Part shown: one piece after another, positions 6,561 to 6,871 of the stretch
Layout of the letters: the number at the start of each line of letters is the position of its first letter
How positions within the stretch are numbered: the first letter of the stretch is position 1
From: Gammaproteobacteria bacterium
GTDB lineage: Bacteria > Pseudomonadota > Gammaproteobacteria > Arenicellales > Poriferihabitantaceae
Reading direction: 5' to 3'
DNA: 6,871 bases
NCBI GenBank assembly: GCA_020027415.1
Contig: JAHRAW010000203.1
Coordinates: 1-6,871, forward strand
Made by a program: the position numbers and the translations under genes
The notes under the pieces: generated by a model
Told to the model about the DNA's origin: nothing
The model's database searches: none
Seen by the model: the letters and a program-made list of their open reading frames with translations, nothing else

Positions 6561-6871
6561 TTAGTTGCCAAGCAAGGTTGCAATGGCTTGGTCAAGGAAC
6601 TCCGCAAACTTCGCATCGTTGCCCGGCGATGCGACGCAATGCCCCCACGGTGAATGGTAAACCCTGAGTTGCCCGGCGGGTATATGCTGCACTTCAGTCG
6701 CGTTGTCTTGCGGTGGAAAATACAAATCTTGGTCGCACGCAATAATCATCGTGTTGGCTTGGATTGCGTTCAACGCAGCCGGCAAATCGCCGTTGTAGCG
6801 CGCGTTGCGGCTGATATCGCCGTGCTGCCAAGTCCATAACATGGCTAACAAATCATTCGCATCCCACCGCA
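6561..6871 (-). CDS. Alpha/beta hydrolase, homoserine O-acetyltransferase-like (C-terminal part)
   Basis: The right edge cuts this gene; 103 codons and the TAA stop are visible and the frame is open to the edge. The visible part reads WDANDLLAMLWTWQHGDIS near the edge, then CDQDLYFPP, and SPWGHC near the end. These match the C-terminal part of the MetX-like alpha/beta-hydrolase superfamily, where the aspartate in the CDQD segment and the histidine in GHC complete the Ser-Asp-His triad; the nucleophile serine lies outside the window. The WGHC form differs from the GHD motif usual in genuine homoserine acetyltransferases, so this is more likely a related hydrolase or acyltransferase of unknown substrate than a methionine biosynthesis enzyme. 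It converges on the binding-protein gene and probably shares its terminator. Confidence 0.85.
   Translation of the reverse strand, partial: RWDANDLLAMLWTWQHGDISRNARYNGDLPAALNAIQANTMIIACDQDLYFPPQDNATEVQHIPAGQLRVYHSPWGHCVASPGNDAKFAEFLDQAIATLLGN

Overview
The window reads as part of a chromosome from a Gram-negative bacterium of the Pseudomonadota. It has mid-to-high GC with AT-rich intergenic spaces, a Tat-exported periplasmic binding protein, and a pairing of a LivG-type ATPase with an acyl-CoA synthetase that is common in alpha-, beta- and gammaproteobacteria. I cannot place it more finely from sequence alone. I see no tRNA, rRNA, CRISPR array, insertion sequence, integrase or phage gene.

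Layout. Positions 1-74 are spacer or the edge of an unseen gene. Positions 75-2857 (minus strand) hold two tightly coupled genes: a long-chain-type AMP-forming acyl-CoA synthetase (869-2857), then a branched-chain amino acid-type (LivG) ABC ATPase (75-866), with only 2 nt between stop and start. Upstream of the synthetase is an AT-rich 205-bp intergenic region (2858-3062) with a perfect TATAAT box, an imperfect palindrome and two tandem 20-bp repeats that look like an operator. Positions 3063-4547 (minus) encode a complete NAD(P)-dependent aldehyde dehydrogenase of 494 residues. A 199-bp divergent intergenic region (4548-4746) separates it from a plus-strand gene (4747-6450) for a Tat-exported family 5 (peptide/nickel/opine type) substrate-binding protein. 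That gene ends in a short inverted repeat and a strong intrinsic terminator (6505-6531). Facing it on the minus strand is the C-terminal part of an alpha/beta-hydrolase of the homoserine O-acetyltransferase-like group (6561 to the right edge).

How the genes may work together (inference). The window looks like a nutrient-use neighbourhood. A binding protein captures a solute, an aldehyde dehydrogenase oxidises an aldehyde to an acid, an acyl-CoA synthetase activates an acid as its CoA thioester, and a LivG-type transporter, whose permeases and binding protein would lie beyond the left edge, imports an acid or amino-acid-like substrate. The two ABC components belong to different families (LivG HAAT type and family 5 binding protein), so they are not parts of one transporter. 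The substrates cannot be read from sequence.

I did not find a clearly new system. The items most worth a second look are the tandem 20-bp repeat before the synthetase, the repeat-rich leader of the binding-protein gene, and the solitary binding-protein gene that is terminated immediately instead of being followed by permease genes.
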